This document shows positions 44,413 to 53,443 of a DNA stretch of 64,000 bases, one piece after another. Positions within the stretch are counted from its first letter, which is position 1; every line of letters starts with the position of its first letter. The stretch is from Methylophilaceae bacterium. Its GTDB lineage: Bacteria; Pseudomonadota; Gammaproteobacteria; Burkholderiales; Methylophilaceae. The translations under genes and the position numbers were made by a program. The notes beneath the pieces were generated by a model. That model was not told the DNA's origin. It worked only from the letters and a program-made list of their open reading frames with translations, and did no database searches. Location: assembly GCA_028351715.1 (NCBI GenBank), contig JAOMKM010000001.1, forward strand, positions 1 to 64,000. The letters run 5' to 3'.

Positions 44413-45831
44413 GTGATTCAAAAAATTCTTATTGCAAACCGCGGAGAAATTGCTGTCCGAATTATTAGGGCTTGCAAAGAAATGGGGATAACAAGTGTTG
44501 CAATATATAGCGATGCGGACCGCTTGGGCCTTCATGTAAAAAAAGCTGATGAATCATATTTTATTGGCTCAGACCCTCTGTCAGGTTACCTGAGCCCTCA
44601 TCGAATTGTTAATATTGCAGTTACTTCAGGGTGTGATGCAATTCATCCAGGCTATGGTTTTTTATCAGAAAATCCTGAATTAGCTGCAATATGTGAAAGA
44701 CGAGGTATTAAATTTATTGGTCCTGACACTAATGTTATAAAAAGAATGGGAGATAAAATCCAGGCTAGAAAAGCTATGATTGAAGCTGATGTTCCAGTCA
44801 TCCCTGGCAGTGATGGGAATATTAACAGCCTAGAAGAAGCAAAATCATTTGCTTCTTCTATAGGGTATCCAGTAATGCTTAAAGCGACTAACGGAGGGGG
44901 TGGTAGAGGTATAAGGCGATGCGATAATGAAAAAGAAATGGATTCTAATTTTGACAGAGTTATTTCTGAGGCAACAAAAGCATTCGGTAGCCCAGAAATT
45001 TTTATTGAAAAATGTGTTTTAACACCTAAACATATTGAGGTTCAAGTTCTTGCCGACCAACATGGAAATGTTATCCACTTATTCGAACGTGATTGTTCAA
45101 TACAGCGTAGAAACCAAAAGTTGATAGAAATTGCTCCATCCCCACAACTCTCTGAAGAACAAAGAAACTATATTGGTCATTTAGCTGTAAAAGCAGCAAA
45201 AGCTGTTAACTATGAAAATGCTGGTACTGTGGAGTTTTTATTAGATAGCGATGATAATTTTTATTTCATGGAGATGAATACTCGCTTACAAGTAGAGCAT
45301 ACAGTTACAGAAACAATAACTGGTATTGATATTGTTCAAGAACAAATAAGAATTGCAAGTGGAATTCTTCTGAAATATAAACAGGAAGAAATAACGCACC
45401 GTGGATATGCTATTGAATTTCGAATAAATGCCGAGGACCCAAAGAATGATTTTTTACCATCATTTGGTAAGATTACGCGCTATTATGCAGCTGGTGGTCC
45501 GGGTGTAAGAACAGATGCAGCTATCTATACAGGCTATGTAATTCCACCATATTATGACTCAATGTGTGCGAAGCTTACTATATGGGCTATTAATTGGAAT
45601 GATGCCGTTCAAAGAGGCATTCGTTCATTAGATGATATTGGTCTATTTGGAGTAAAAACAACAATACCTTATTATCTAGAAATATTAAAAAATCAGAGTT
45701 TTATTGATGCAGAATTTAATACAAGTTTTGTAGAAATACATCCAGAATTAACTGATTATGAAGATCAATTACCACCAAATATTATTGCTGCAGCTATAGG
45801 GGCAGCAATTGCAGCACATGAAGGATTATAA
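44413..45831 (+). CDS. pycA: Pyruvate carboxylase subunit A (biotin carboxylase)
   Basis: A 472-aa ATP-grasp biotin carboxylase. It starts with GTG at 44413, directly giving IQKILIANRGEIAVRII. Motifs: GFLSENPELA, the ATP-grasp loop KATNGGGGRGIRR, and EMNTRLQVEHTVTE. It carboxylates biotin carried on the next gene product. AccC of acetyl-CoA carboxylase looks nearly the same. The neighbouring carboxyltransferase/biotin-carrier gene, six bases downstream, decides for a two-subunit pyruvate carboxylase, which feeds oxaloacetate to the cell. Confidence 0.85.
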   Translation: MIQKILIANRGEIAVRIIRACKEMGITSVAIYSDADRLGLHVKKADESYFIGSDPLSGYLSPHRIVNIAVTSGCDAIHPGYGFLSENPELAAICERRGIKFIGPDTNVIKRMGDKIQARKAMIEADVPVIPGSDGNINSLEEAKSFASSIGYPVMLKATNGGGGRGIRRCDNEKEMDSNFDRVISEATKAFGSPEIFIEKCVLTPKHIEVQVLADQHGNVIHLFERDCSIQRRNQKLIEIAPSPQLSEEQRNYIGHLAVKAAKAVNYENAGTVEFLLDSDDNFYFMEMNTRLQVEHTVTETITGIDIVQEQIRIASGILLKYKQEEITHRGYAIEFRINAEDPKNDFLPSFGKITRYYAAGGPGVRTDAAIYTGYVIPPYYDSMCAKLTIWAINWNDAVQRGIRSLDDIGLFGVKTTIPYYLEILKNQSFIDAEFNTSFVEIHPELTDYEDQLPPNIIAAAIGAAIAAHEGL

Positions 45832-45837
45832 AAATAT

Positions 45838-47682
45838 ATGAAAAAAATAGATATTACAGAATTAGTCCTAAGAGATGGCCATCAGTGTCATATAGCAACT
45901 AGGCTTAGAACAGAAGATATGCTTCCTATATGTCCACAACTTGATGATATGGGATTTTGGTCAATTGAAGCATGGGGTGGAGCAACATTTGATGCTTGTG
46001 TTCGCTACCTAAAAGAAGACCCTTGGGAGCGCTTAAGAAAGCTTAGAAAGGCTCTACCAAATAGCAGAATACAAATGCTCTTAAGAGGGCAAAATTTACT
46101 CGGTTATAGAAATTATTCAGACGATGTAGTAGATATGTTTGTAAAAAAATCAGCAGATAACGGGGTTGATGTATTCCGCGTATTTGATGCCCTTAATGAC
46201 ATAAGAAATATTGAGGTCTCAATTAAGGCTGTTAAAAAATACGAAAAACATGCTGAAGGAACAATTAGTTACACCACCTCTCCAGTTCATAACATTGATT
46301 ACTTTGTCAATCTAGCAAAAAAAATTGAGGAACTAGGAAGTGACAGTATTGCAATAAAAGATATGGCTGGTCTATTAACACCAAAAGTTACTAAAGAATT
46401 AGTGTCTAGTTTAGTAAAAAATACTAACCTACCAATACATATGCATTGCCACTCAACATCAGGCCTAGCTAGTATTAACCTAATAACAGCCGTGGAAAAT
46501 GGAGCAACGATGATTGATACATGTAATTCGAGCTTTTCTGAAGGTGCCAGCCACCCAACAACAGAATCAATTATTGTTGCTTTAGATGACCTTGGATATA
46601 AAACAGATATTGATCTTTCTAAAATGGATGACATAACAAATCACCTTAAACACGTAAGAAAAAAGTATTGGCAATTTGAGTCTGAATTTACTGGCCTTGA
46701 TCCTAGAGTTCTTATTAACCAAGTTCCTGGAGGAATGATTTCAAATCTTTCGAGTCAGCTTAATGAACAAGGATCAATTGATAGGATGGATGAAGTATTA
46801 GCTGAAATACCAAATGTTCGAAAAGATCTAGGATATCCGCCTTTAGTTACGCCAACGTCACAAATTGTTGGGACGCAAGCTGCACTTAACGTTATCACAG
46901 GAGAGAGATATAAGTCAGTCACTTCAGAAGTTAAAAATTATTTCCTAGGGCAATACGGAGATACCCCTGCGCCAGTTGATAAAGACATTTTGAAAATTTC
47001 CATTGGAGATCAAAAACCAATAACTTGTCGTCCCGCAGACAAGCTTAAGCCTGAAATTACAAACTTAAGAGTTAAATCTGAAGGGTATGTTAAGTCAGAT
47101 GAGGACTTATTAACTTATGCAATGTTTCCTGATATAGCTACTATATTTCTTCAAGAAAGAAATGCTGGAACTCTTGAGCCAGAAGAGCTTTTAGTTAAAA
47201 ATGATAATTACAATGGAAATCACTATGCCCCAAATGAATTTAATATTTCACTTCATGGAGAAACCTACCATATTAAAGTAAAGGGGTCAGGTGATTCAGG
47301 GGAAACTGAAAGACCATTTTATGTCTCAGTCGATGGTATTTCAGAAGAAGTGCTAATTGAAACTCTTGATGAATTACAAGTAAATACATCTGGAAATCCA
47401 ACAACTGATATGAAGAATAAAAGTACTGAAGGCCAAGATCAATCAAGGCCAAAACCGAGCCACGATGGTTGCGTTACAACAGCTATGCCTGGGACTATTG
47501 TCGATATAAAAGTTAAAGTTGGAGATAAAGTTAATGCTGGAGATGGAGTGGTTATAATTGAGGCAATGAAAATGGAAAATGAAATTCAATCATCAAAGTC
47601 TGGAGTTGTTATTGCTGTTCACATCGAAAAAGGTGATGCAGTATCACCAAATGAAACATTAATTGAAATCCAACAATCCTGA
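45838..47682 (+). CDS. pycB: Pyruvate carboxylase subunit B (carboxyltransferase + biotin carrier)
   Basis: A 614-aa protein with three parts. The N-terminal HMGL-like TIM barrel has ELVLRDGHQCHIATRLRTED, WGGATFDACVRYL, metal ligands in MHCHSTSG and a carbamyl-Lys region AIKDMAGLL. A conserved PYC/OADA domain follows. The C-terminal biotinyl domain (about residues 540-614) carries EAMKMENE with the biotin Lys at about 578. The same architecture serves as the alpha subunit of Na+-pumping oxaloacetate decarboxylase, but no beta or gamma membrane subunit is encoded here and a biotin carboxylase precedes it. Pyruvate carboxylase is therefore favoured. Confidence 0.85.
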   Translation: MKKIDITELVLRDGHQCHIATRLRTEDMLPICPQLDDMGFWSIEAWGGATFDACVRYLKEDPWERLRKLRKALPNSRIQMLLRGQNLLGYRNYSDDVVDMFVKKSADNGVDVFRVFDALNDIRNIEVSIKAVKKYEKHAEGTISYTTSPVHNIDYFVNLAKKIEELGSDSIAIKDMAGLLTPKVTKELVSSLVKNTNLPIHMHCHSTSGLASINLITAVENGATMIDTCNSSFSEGASHPTTESIIVALDDLGYKTDIDLSKMDDITNHLKHVRKKYWQFESEFTGLDPRVLINQVPGGMISNLSSQLNEQGSIDRMDEVLAEIPNVRKDLGYPPLVTPTSQIVGTQAALNVITGERYKSVTSEVKNYFLGQYGDTPAPVDKDILKISIGDQKPITCRPADKLKPEITNLRVKSEGYVKSDEDLLTYAMFPDIATIFLQERNAGTLEPEELLVKNDNYNGNHYAPNEFNISLHGETYHIKVKGSGDSGETERPFYVSVDGISEEVLIETLDELQVNTSGNPTTDMKNKSTEGQDQSRPKPSHDGCVTTAMPGTIVDIKVKVGDKVNAGDGVVIIEAMKMENEIQSSKSGVVIAVHIEKGDAVSPNETLIEIQQS

Positions 47683-47689
47683 TATCAAA

Positions 47690-48274
47690 ATGCCTTCAAT
47701 TATTTTAGCATCGTCCTCTATTTATAGAAAACAACTACTACAAAGGCTAACTAATAAATTTAAGGTAATCTCACCTAATGTTAATGAAAAAAAACTAACT
47801 AATGAGACATGTAAGGACAGAGCATTAAGACTTGCCACACTCAAAGCAAAAACTATTTCAAACGATAATAATAATTCATATGTTATTGGATCTGACCAAA
47901 CCGCAGAGTTTGATTCAATACAAATAGAAAAACCCAAAAATAATAACGAATCATTCGATCAACTAATAAAACTAAGTGGCAAGAAAGTTACATTTTATAG
48001 CGCCGTATGCCTAATTAATAAATCAAAAAAAATTGAATACAAAGATGTGGAAACAATACATGTTAGATATAAAATTTTAACTAAGTCATTAATATCAAGC
48101 TACTTAAGCAATGAAGAACCAAATGGCTGCTTGGGGTCAATTAAATCAGAAGGGCTAGGTATGACGCTTTTGGAGAAAATTGTAAGTAATGACCCTACTG
48201 CTATTATTGGGCTTCCTTTATTATCTCTAATCAAGATGTTTGAATTAGAGAAAATTTATTTTAATGGAAAATGA
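47690..48274 (+). CDS. Maf-like nucleotide pyrophosphatase (YceF type)
   Basis: A 194-aa Maf-family protein, using the ATG at 47690 after the pycB stop. It shows SIILASSSIYRKQLLQRL, VIGSDQTAEFD and a C-terminal DPTAIIGLPLLSL, the family's three blocks. Maf proteins hydrolyse non-canonical nucleotides; the YceF branch acts on m7GTP in E. coli. No strong Shine-Dalgarno precedes it. It overlaps the RsmI-like gene by 11 bases, a pairing I recall from other Betaproteobacteria. Confidence 0.87.
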   Translation: MPSIILASSSIYRKQLLQRLTNKFKVISPNVNEKKLTNETCKDRALRLATLKAKTISNDNNNSYVIGSDQTAEFDSIQIEKPKNNNESFDQLIKLSGKKVTFYSAVCLINKSKKIEYKDVETIHVRYKILTKSLISSYLSNEEPNGCLGSIKSEGLGMTLLEKIVSNDPTAIIGLPLLSLIKMFELEKIYFNGK

Positions 48275-48986
48275 AAAGAGTAAATTGGCAACGTTGTTTT
48301 TAATACCTTCATCTCTTGACCAAGATGGTATTTATGATTTTATGGTTGATGAACAACGAAGAAAAATTCGTGACCTAAAGTACTTTATTGTTGAAAATGA
48401 AAAATCGGCAAGAAGAACAATTAAAAAACTAAAGCTATCTACGTCTATCCAAGAATTAACAATTATCCCTCACAATAAGGATACATCCATCGAAATATTA
48501 ACTTCATACATTAACCCTTCAATAGAAGGAGAAGATATTGGGTTACTATCAGATGCTGGGTTGCCTTGTGTTGCCGATCCAGGTTCACAGATTGTTAAGC
48601 TTGCACATAAAAATAACATTAAAGTTGTTCCGCTTGTGGGGCCCTCTTCTATAATGCTTTCGCTAATGGCCTCAGGATTTAATGGGCAAAATTTCAGATT
48701 TCATGGTTACTTACCAATCGATAAAGATGAAAAAAATAAAAAATTAGAGAGTATGAAAAAAGATATATTAGAAAATTATGAGACTCAAATATTTATAGAA
48801 ACACCTTATAGGAACAATCAGCTGCTTGATAATCTACTAAAAGTTATAGATGAAAAAATTAATTTGTGTGTGGCTATAAACCTAACAACAGATAAAGAAA
48901 TTATAGTTAGTAAAAATATAGGTGTGTGGAAAAAATCTAGTCTTCCTGATTTGTCAAAAAAACTATGCATCTACCTATTAAATTAA
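48264..48986 (+). CDS. Tetrapyrrole-methylase-fold SAM methyltransferase (RsmI paralogue)
   Basis: A 240-aa protein of the RsmI/tetrapyrrole methylase superfamily. Recognisable are LATLFLIPSSL, the YFIVENEKSARRTIKKL block, DIGLLSDAGLPCVADPGSQIV and VVPLVGPSSIMLSLMASGFNG. It is shorter than true RsmI (about 280 aa) and has the altered start typical of the second, uncharacterised betaproteobacterial paralogue found beside maf. The substrate is unknown. It overlaps the convergent rnhB by nine bases. Confidence 0.85.
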   Translation: MENEKSKLATLFLIPSSLDQDGIYDFMVDEQRRKIRDLKYFIVENEKSARRTIKKLKLSTSIQELTIIPHNKDTSIEILTSYINPSIEGEDIGLLSDAGLPCVADPGSQIVKLAHKNNIKVVPLVGPSSIMLSLMASGFNGQNFRFHGYLPIDKDEKNKKLESMKKDILENYETQIFIETPYRNNQLLDNLLKVIDEKINLCVAINLTTDKEIIVSKNIGVWKKSSLPDLSKKLCIYLLN

Positions 48987-49541
48987 TTCTTTAACAGGTC
49001 GAAAAGATTTTCTGTATATATCAATAACACCATGTTCCCTTAAAAGTTTTATATGTTCTTTTGTTGGATAACCTTTATGTTTTTTTAGATTGTATTGTGG
49101 ATATTTAATATCTAATTCGCACATGTACCTATCGCGTTCTACCTTAGCAATAATTGATGCCGCTGAAATTTCTTGTATTAATGAGTCACCCCTAACAATT
49201 GCATTAACTTCAATGTCCTTAATATCTGGAGTATACAGCCCGTCAACTAAAATAATGTCTGGCCTTATCTTAAGGCCATTAAAAGCTCTTAACATTGCCA
49301 ATAATGAAGCATTTAAGATATTTATGTCATCAATTTCGCTAACAGAGGAAAAGGAAAAATTATAGTCCAATGCTTTATCTCTAATCTCATCGTTTAATAA
49401 AAGAAGCTTTTTATGTGAAAGTTTTTTTGAGTCATTTAGGCCTAAAATAGTATTATTTGGATTAAGAATTACTGCTGCTGCATAAACTGGCCCTGCAAGC
49501 GGACCCCTTCCTGCCTCATCAATTCCACAAGTTACAATCAT
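48978..49541 (-). CDS. rnhB: Ribonuclease HII
   Basis: RNase HII, 187 aa, removes ribonucleotides from DNA. CGIDEAGRGPLAGPVYAAAV holds the first catalytic Asp-Glu pair, ILVDGLYTPD the next Asp, and AASIIAKVERDRYM follows. The start overlaps the lpxB stop by four bases (ATGA); it ends the bamA-lpx run, as in many proteobacteria. Confidence 0.96.
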   Translation of the reverse strand: MIVTCGIDEAGRGPLAGPVYAAAVILNPNNTILGLNDSKKLSHKKLLLLNDEIRDKALDYNFSFSSVSEIDDINILNASLLAMLRAFNGLKIRPDIILVDGLYTPDIKDIEVNAIVRGDSLIQEISAASIIAKVERDRYMCELDIKYPQYNLKKHKGYPTKEHIKLLREHGVIDIYRKSFRPVKELI

Positions 49542-50668
49542 TTTATATATTTTTTTAATACATCCAGAATTAAGGACGATGTATTACATCTAAGTGACTT
49601 GTGAAGATCAGTAAACTCTTTTTTAATTAATTCTTTATATTTTTTATTTTTTATAATTTTTAATGCTTCTCTTGCGATTTCTTGGGGGTTTGCCTTAGTC
49701 TGAACTAGCTCAGGGGAGATAAATTTATTCAAAAGAATATTAGGTAGGCCTATCCATGGAATTATCTTCATTCTGCTTAGTATTTGCCATGACAACCAAG
49801 AAGTCTTATAAATAATTAGCATTGGTTTCTTGAATAATGCTGTTTCAAGTGTTGCTGTACCAGAAGCAACAATAACAAAATTAGAAGCATTAATAGCATC
49901 ATGCGAGTGACCAATTATAGGTCTAATATTTAATGACATGTTTTTACTTATGCTGTGATTAATTTTCTCGAAGTTCTCTTTGCTGTTACAAGGAATTACA
50001 AATAAGACATTTTTCAACTGACCTTGAATAATCAATGCTGAGCTCAACATGATATCAAGGTGCCATTTAAGCTCACTAGCCCTGCTTCCTGGAAGGATGG
50101 TGATTACAAAATTATCATTATTAATGCCAATTTTTTTTCTACTTACCGACATGATTGGTTTTGTTGGAATAATGCTTGCTAATGGGTGACCAACATATGT
50201 TGAAGGCATCTTTATTGACTTGAAAATTTTAACTTCGTGAGGGAAAACTAAAAAAAGATGATTCATGTAATTTTTCATTGAATACATTCTTTTTTTTCTC
50301 CATGCCCATACCGACGGAGAAACATAATGAAATACTTTAACTTTTCTTTTCTTTAATGTCTTTTCAATAAAAAAGTTAAAGTCAGGAGCATCTATACCAA
50401 TATAAATATCAGGCTTTTCCTCAATAAGATATTTAATTAAATTTTTTCTGGAAGCTAATAATTTAACTATATTTTTTATCGCCTCAGCATACCCATGTAT
50501 ACCCAGAATTTTATAATCAAAAAATGAACTAAGCCCATTAAGCTTCATCATCGGGCCACCAACGCCGACATAATTAACATTCTTAAATTTTTTATTAATC
50601 TCTAGCATTAATTGACTCGCAATTAAGTCACCTGAAGCTTCACCAGCAACAATTGCTATTTTAGTCAT
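49538..50668 (-). CDS. lpxB: Lipid-A-disaccharide synthase LpxB
   Basis: LpxB, 376 aa, joins UDP-diacyl-glucosamine and lipid X. VAGEASGDLIASQLM at the start, then VGGPMMKLNGL, SPSVWAWRKKRM, LPGSRASELKWHLDIML and VASGTATLETAL, all family blocks. It follows lpxA directly, with one base between stop and start. The organism therefore makes lipid A. Confidence 0.96.
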   Translation of the reverse strand: MTKIAIVAGEASGDLIASQLMLEINKKFKNVNYVGVGGPMMKLNGLSSFFDYKILGIHGYAEAIKNIVKLLASRKNLIKYLIEEKPDIYIGIDAPDFNFFIEKTLKKRKVKVFHYVSPSVWAWRKKRMYSMKNYMNHLFLVFPHEVKIFKSIKMPSTYVGHPLASIIPTKPIMSVSRKKIGINNDNFVITILPGSRASELKWHLDIMLSSALIIQGQLKNVLFVIPCNSKENFEKINHSISKNMSLNIRPIIGHSHDAINASNFVIVASGTATLETALFKKPMLIIYKTSWLSWQILSRMKIIPWIGLPNILLNKFISPELVQTKANPQEIAREALKIIKNKKYKELIKKEFTDLHKSLRCNTSSLILDVLKKYIK

Positions 50669-51448
50669 TTATCTTACAATACCTCGTTTAGAGTGTTTTA
50701 TAAAATCCACATAAAGATTAATCGATAACGAATCATTAGCCATAATGCCTAGAATAGATATTGCTTCGTCTAGAGTATTTCCATCACGATAGATTGCCTT
50801 ATATCCTTTCTTAATTATAGCTATATCTTCTGCAGAGAAATCTCTTCTTTTTAAACCCTCAACATTTATTCCATTTGGTTTCGCACTATAGCCAGCAGCC
50901 ATAATGAATGGTGGTACATCTTGAAAAACAATTGAACCCGCAGCAACAATTGAATGAGATCCGACCTTACAGTGTTGATGGACACCAGTAAGCCCTCCTA
51001 GAATTGCATAATCATTAATCTCTACATGTCCTGCAAGAGATGTATTGTTTGCAAGGATTATATTATCTCCAATGACACAATCATGTGCGACATGAACATA
51101 AGCCATAATCCAGTTATCACTGCCAATAGTTGTAACTTTTTTATCTTGTACTGTGCCACAATTAAAGGTGCAAAATTCACGAATTGTGTTTCTATCACCA
51201 ATTTTCAGCATTGTTGGCTCATCACTATACTTTTTATCTTGAGGGGACTCACCAATTGAACAGTAATGAAAAATTTTATTATCTTTTCCGACGCTAGTAT
51301 GACCAGTAATAGTTACGTGGTTTCCAATAACGCTACCTTCGCCAATTTCTACGTATTGACCTATAATTGAATAGGGTCCAATTTCTACGTTTTCAGAAAT
51401 TCTTGCACCGGGGTGAACAATAGCAGTTTGATGAATATTTAAGGGCAT
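50669..51448 (-). CDS. lpxA: UDP-N-acetylglucosamine acyltransferase LpxA
   Basis: LpxA, 259 aa, adds the first 3-OH acyl chain to UDP-GlcNAc. It is a left-handed beta helix of hexapeptide repeats (for example ARISENVEIGPYSIIGQYVE). The catalytic His region is MAYVHVAHDCVIGDN, and GLTGVHQHCKVGSHS and the C-terminal helical domain follow. It lies between fabZ (27-base gap) and lpxB. Confidence 0.96.
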   Translation of the reverse strand: MPLNIHQTAIVHPGARISENVEIGPYSIIGQYVEIGEGSVIGNHVTITGHTSVGKDNKIFHYCSIGESPQDKKYSDEPTMLKIGDRNTIREFCTFNCGTVQDKKVTTIGSDNWIMAYVHVAHDCVIGDNIILANNTSLAGHVEINDYAILGGLTGVHQHCKVGSHSIVAAGSIVFQDVPPFIMAAGYSAKPNGINVEGLKRRDFSAEDIAIIKKGYKAIYRDGNTLDEAISILGIMANDSLSINLYVDFIKHSKRGIVR

Positions 51449-51475
51449 AGATATTAAAATTACTATTTATTTTTA

Positions 51476-51928
51476 TTATATTTTTTTAAGGATACACATC
51501 ATACTAGCCTCAGCAACAACCTCACCATCGACCTTAGCTATTCCACTGTACTTCCATATACCTTTAAGAATTCGATCAATCTTCACATTTAGGATTATTT
51601 GATCTCCTGGGCCTACTGGCTTCTTGAATCTAGCATTATCTATTCCTGCAAAATAATATACCGACTCTTCAGATGGTTTTGTATCCATTGTCTTAAAAGA
51701 AAGCACTGCTGCTGCCTGAGCCATTGCTTCTACAATTAATACACCTGGCATTACCGGATGATAAGGAAAGTGTCCCGGAAAGAATGGCTCATTTATAGTC
51801 ACATTCTTAATGGCGGTGATTTCTTTTCCTAAATCCAGCGAAATAACTTTATCGATAAGCACAAAAGGATATCGATGCGGCAAATGATCTAAGATCTCAT
51901 GAATATCCATACTATTTTTTTTTGTCAT
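51476..51928 (-). CDS. fabZ: 3-hydroxyacyl-ACP dehydratase FabZ
   Basis: FabZ, 150 aa, dehydrates 3-hydroxyacyl-[16 protein letters not shown] holds the catalytic His, and [21 protein letters not shown] holds the Glu. It starts directly after lpxD ends. The usual lpxD-fabZ-lpxA order places it where 3-hydroxyacyl-ACP is shared between lipid A and fatty acid synthesis. No fabA-like gene is seen in the window. Confidence 0.97.
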   Translation of the reverse strand: MTKKNSMDIHEILDHLPHRYPFVLIDKVISLDLGKEITAIKNVTINEPFFPGHFPYHPVMPGVLIVEAMAQAAAVLSFKTMDTKPSEESVYYFAGIDNARFKKPVGPGDQIILNVKIDRILKGIWKYSGIAKVDGEVVAEASMMCILKKI

Positions 51929-52909
51929 CTATCCATCCACTTTTTTTATGTTAGCAGCAAATCTTAACCATTCCTTATGTTCAAGAAATGGTGTGATTGA
52001 GGTGTATTTATTTCCTTCCTTAATTATTGATTTTGTAATCATGGTCCCTGGTGAAATAGTTGTATTGTCTGCAATTGATAAATGACCCAATATCATAGCT
52101 GCACCACCAATTTTACAGTTTTTCCCTATTATGGCACTACCTGCAATACCTACACATCCAGCTATAATTGTATTTTGGTTAATAATACAGTTATGACCAA
52201 TCTGTACCTGATTATCAATTTTAACGCCGGATTTAATAATCGTATTATCTAATGCACCTCTATCAATTGTACTATTTGAACCAATATCAACATTATCAGA
52301 AATAATTACTGAGCCCATTTGTGGAATTTTAAGCCACTTACTGTCTTTATCCTGAGAATAACCAAATCCATCAACACCAATTGCAGCACCAGGAAATATT
52401 TCACAATTGGATCCTATTATAACGTTGTCACCAATATTCACTTGTGGGTGAATCTTGGTCCCATTTCCAATGATAACATTAGCGCCAATTGTTGAATTTG
52501 CCTCAATGGTTACAAATTTCCCAAGATTGATATTTTCCTTAATAACAACATAGGGACCCACATATACATTTTTTTCAATTTTGGAATTTTTACCTATTAT
52601 GGCTGTATTGTGATGCTCTTCAACAATATCTACTCTTTTTTTAAAGAAATTAGCTGCTATAGCAAAAGCAAGGTAAGGATTTTCAACAAAAATAGAGGGG
52701 CCTGCCCAATCATTCGAATCTTCTTTCCGGAGTATCATCAATCCAGCCTCACATTTCATAAGCTGATCTTTAAGCTTTTTATCTGAATAAAAAGATACAG
52801 AACTAGAATCTGCGGAGATTAATGAAGAGATATTATTAACCACTACTTCATGATCAGTAGAGATACCATTTAATAGGTTAGCAAGCTCTTTAGAGGACGC
52901 ATTAGGCAT
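51929..52909 (-). CDS. lpxD: UDP-3-O-acylglucosamine N-acyltransferase LpxD
   Basis: LpxD, 326 aa, adds the N-linked 3-OH acyl chain of lipid A. A N-terminal uridine-binding domain (about residues 1-100) is followed by many hexapeptide repeats (IGKNSKIEKNVYVGPYVVIK and onward). The catalytic His region is KIDNQVQIGHNCIINQNTII, and GGAAMILGHLSIADNT follows. Gap to skp is 12 bases. Confidence 0.96.
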   Translation of the reverse strand: MPNASSKELANLLNGISTDHEVVVNNISSLISADSSSVSFYSDKKLKDQLMKCEAGLMILRKEDSNDWAGPSIFVENPYLAFAIAANFFKKRVDIVEEHHNTAIIGKNSKIEKNVYVGPYVVIKENINLGKFVTIEANSTIGANVIIGNGTKIHPQVNIGDNVIIGSNCEIFPGAAIGVDGFGYSQDKDSKWLKIPQMGSVIISDNVDIGSNSTIDRGALDNTIIKSGVKIDNQVQIGHNCIINQNTIIAGCVGIAGSAIIGKNCKIGGAAMILGHLSIADNTTISPGTMITKSIIKEGNKYTSITPFLEHKEWLRFAANIKKVDG

Positions 52910-52921
52910 TTCTTTACCTTT

Positions 52922-53416
52922 TTATTTATCTGAGCCCATCGCCTTAACAACATCCTTGGTGATATCAACACCATCACCAGCATAAGCAACTCCTTGATAC
53001 AGAATAAGGTCAAACTTTTCTTTTTCAGCAAATTTCTCAATTGCTCTATTTATTTTTCCTTGTAAAGAGTTTATCTCCTCCCGCCTTCTTAAATTAATAT
53101 CTTCTTTAAGCTCCCTCTCTTCTCTCTGAATATCAATTTTAGTTAGCTGTAATTCTCTTTCCTTTGCTTTTTTGGTCGCATCATCCATAGTTAAGCTATT
53201 TTTTTTATATTTCTGAGCACTAGTTTCTAAAGCAACTATCGATTTTTTTAGCTTGTCTGTTTTTGCTTTAAATTCTTTTGCAAGTTTTTTATTGCTTATA
53301 GCAGTTTGAGGTGCTTGTTTTAATATTTTGTTTATCTGAACAAAGCCTATCTTTAATTCGGCATAAGCTGTACCTATAAATATCATTAAAAAAATTGTTA
53401 GAAATATTCTTTTCAT
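52922..53416 (-). CDS. skp: Periplasmic chaperone Skp/OmpH
   Basis: Skp, 164 aa, holds unfolded outer membrane proteins on their way to the BAM complex. Signal peptide of about 19 residues ending TAYA, then KIGFVQINKILKQAPQ and a long charged coiled-coil (about residues 40-120), as in Skp's helical tentacles. The C-terminal DLILYQGVAYAGDGVDITKD is typical. It sits between bamA (27-base gap) and lpxD. Confidence 0.93.
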   Translation of the reverse strand: MKRIFLTIFLMIFIGTAYAELKIGFVQINKILKQAPQTAISNKKLAKEFKAKTDKLKKSIVALETSAQKYKKNSLTMDDATKKAKERELQLTKIDIQREERELKEDINLRRREEINSLQGKINRAIEKFAEKEKFDLILYQGVAYAGDGVDITKDVVKAMGSDK

Positions 53417-53443
53417 ACCATTATCTCCCTTTTAATTATAAAA

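Noticed and set aside
45838..47682. Oxaloacetate decarboxylase alpha subunit of a sodium pump
   Set aside because: No beta or gamma membrane subunit is encoded next to it, and a biotin carboxylase gene precedes it; pyruvate carboxylase subunit B fits better.
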